Below are positions 63,534 to 64,000 of a stretch of 64,000 nucleotides of DNA, piece after piece. The notes beneath the pieces were generated by a model. The model was not told where the DNA came from, did not search any database, and was given only the letters and a program-made list of their open reading frames with translations. Source of the stretch: an uncultured Pelagibacteraceae bacterium (GTDB taxonomy: Bacteria > Pseudomonadota > Alphaproteobacteria > Pelagibacterales > Pelagibacteraceae); the NCBI GenBank assembly GCA_902576045.1, contig CACGTU010000001.1:1-64000 (forward strand). Reading direction: 5' to 3'. How positions within the stretch are numbered: the first letter of the stretch is position 1; each line of letters begins with the position of its first letter. A program made the translations under genes and the position numbers.

Positions 63534-64000
63534 ACTTGTAATTCTTTTATCAATTTTTTTATTAATTCAATGCTTTCGCCACTTTTAATCAATGGGTAAA
63601 TTGTTTTTGCCTTTTCTAAGTCAGTTATAGCTTTTTCATACTCCTTTAATGATAAATAAATCTGAGCTCTACCTGATAGTGCTCCAAAATGTCTTGGCTC
63701 TAGAATTAAAACCTGTTCAATATCTTTTAAAGAAGCGTCATAATTTCCCATTAAAAATAGCAAAGTCGCTCTTTTATTCCAAGCTTCAGCCCAGCTGGGA
63801 TCTTCACTAATTACATCACTAAACAACTTAAGTGCCAGACGATATTGATTGTTATTCATTGAAAATGTGCCATTTTCAAGCTTATCAGTTAAATATTTAC
63901 TTTTTGGGTGAGTAACCCAATTTCTCCAAATATTTTTTTCAATATACTCTGCAGCATAAATACTTTCAGCTTTTTGCAATTCATCGAAAAGACTATTTAA
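63530..64000 (-). CDS. TPR-repeat protein, N-terminus beyond window edge
   Basis: Repeats of ~34 aa (WAEAWNKRATLLFLMGNYDASLKDIEQVLILEPRH); frame is open to position 64000 (LNSLFDELQKAES), so the listed TTG start at 63979 is probably artificial. Confidence 0.8.
   Translation of the reverse strand, partial: LNSLFDELQKAESIYAAEYIEKNIWRNWVTHPKSKYLTDKLENGTFSMNNNQYRLALKLFSDVISEDPSWAEAWNKRATLLFLMGNYDASLKDIEQVLILEPRHFGALSGRAQIYLSLKEYEKAITDLEKAKTIYPLIKSGESIELIKKLIKELQV

Overview
AT-rich, very gene-dense alphaproteobacterial chromosome segment. Gene content and order (sucD-sucA-sucB-lpdA-priA-atpHAGDC; rppH-ctpA-rsfS-nadD-proA-proB-obgE-rpmA-rplU; gloB-metW-metX // hisC-tyrA) resemble a SAR11/Pelagibacter-type genome. 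It is almost all core metabolism. I recognised no phage, transposon, CRISPR array, rRNA or tRNA. The best non-coding calls are: (1) a SAM-II-type riboswitch upstream of metX; (2) a terminator-like hairpin plus U-tract with an overlapping 8-codon uORF in the leader of an ornithine-decarboxylase-like gene, which heads a polyamine cluster with a deoxyhypusine-synthase-like enzyme; (3) a possible ROSE-like thermometer upstream of an Hsp20 gene; (4) a hairpin holding the Shine-Dalgarno of a purine permease. Other points worth checking are an apparent 1-nt frameshift in an A-run at the start of sucA, an RND adaptor that seems to lack its coiled-coil hairpin, a poly-lysine/coiled-coil protein encoded by long A-runs, and convergent gene pairs whose stop codons share a 4-nt overlap. 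All product names come from reading the translations by eye; no database search was run.
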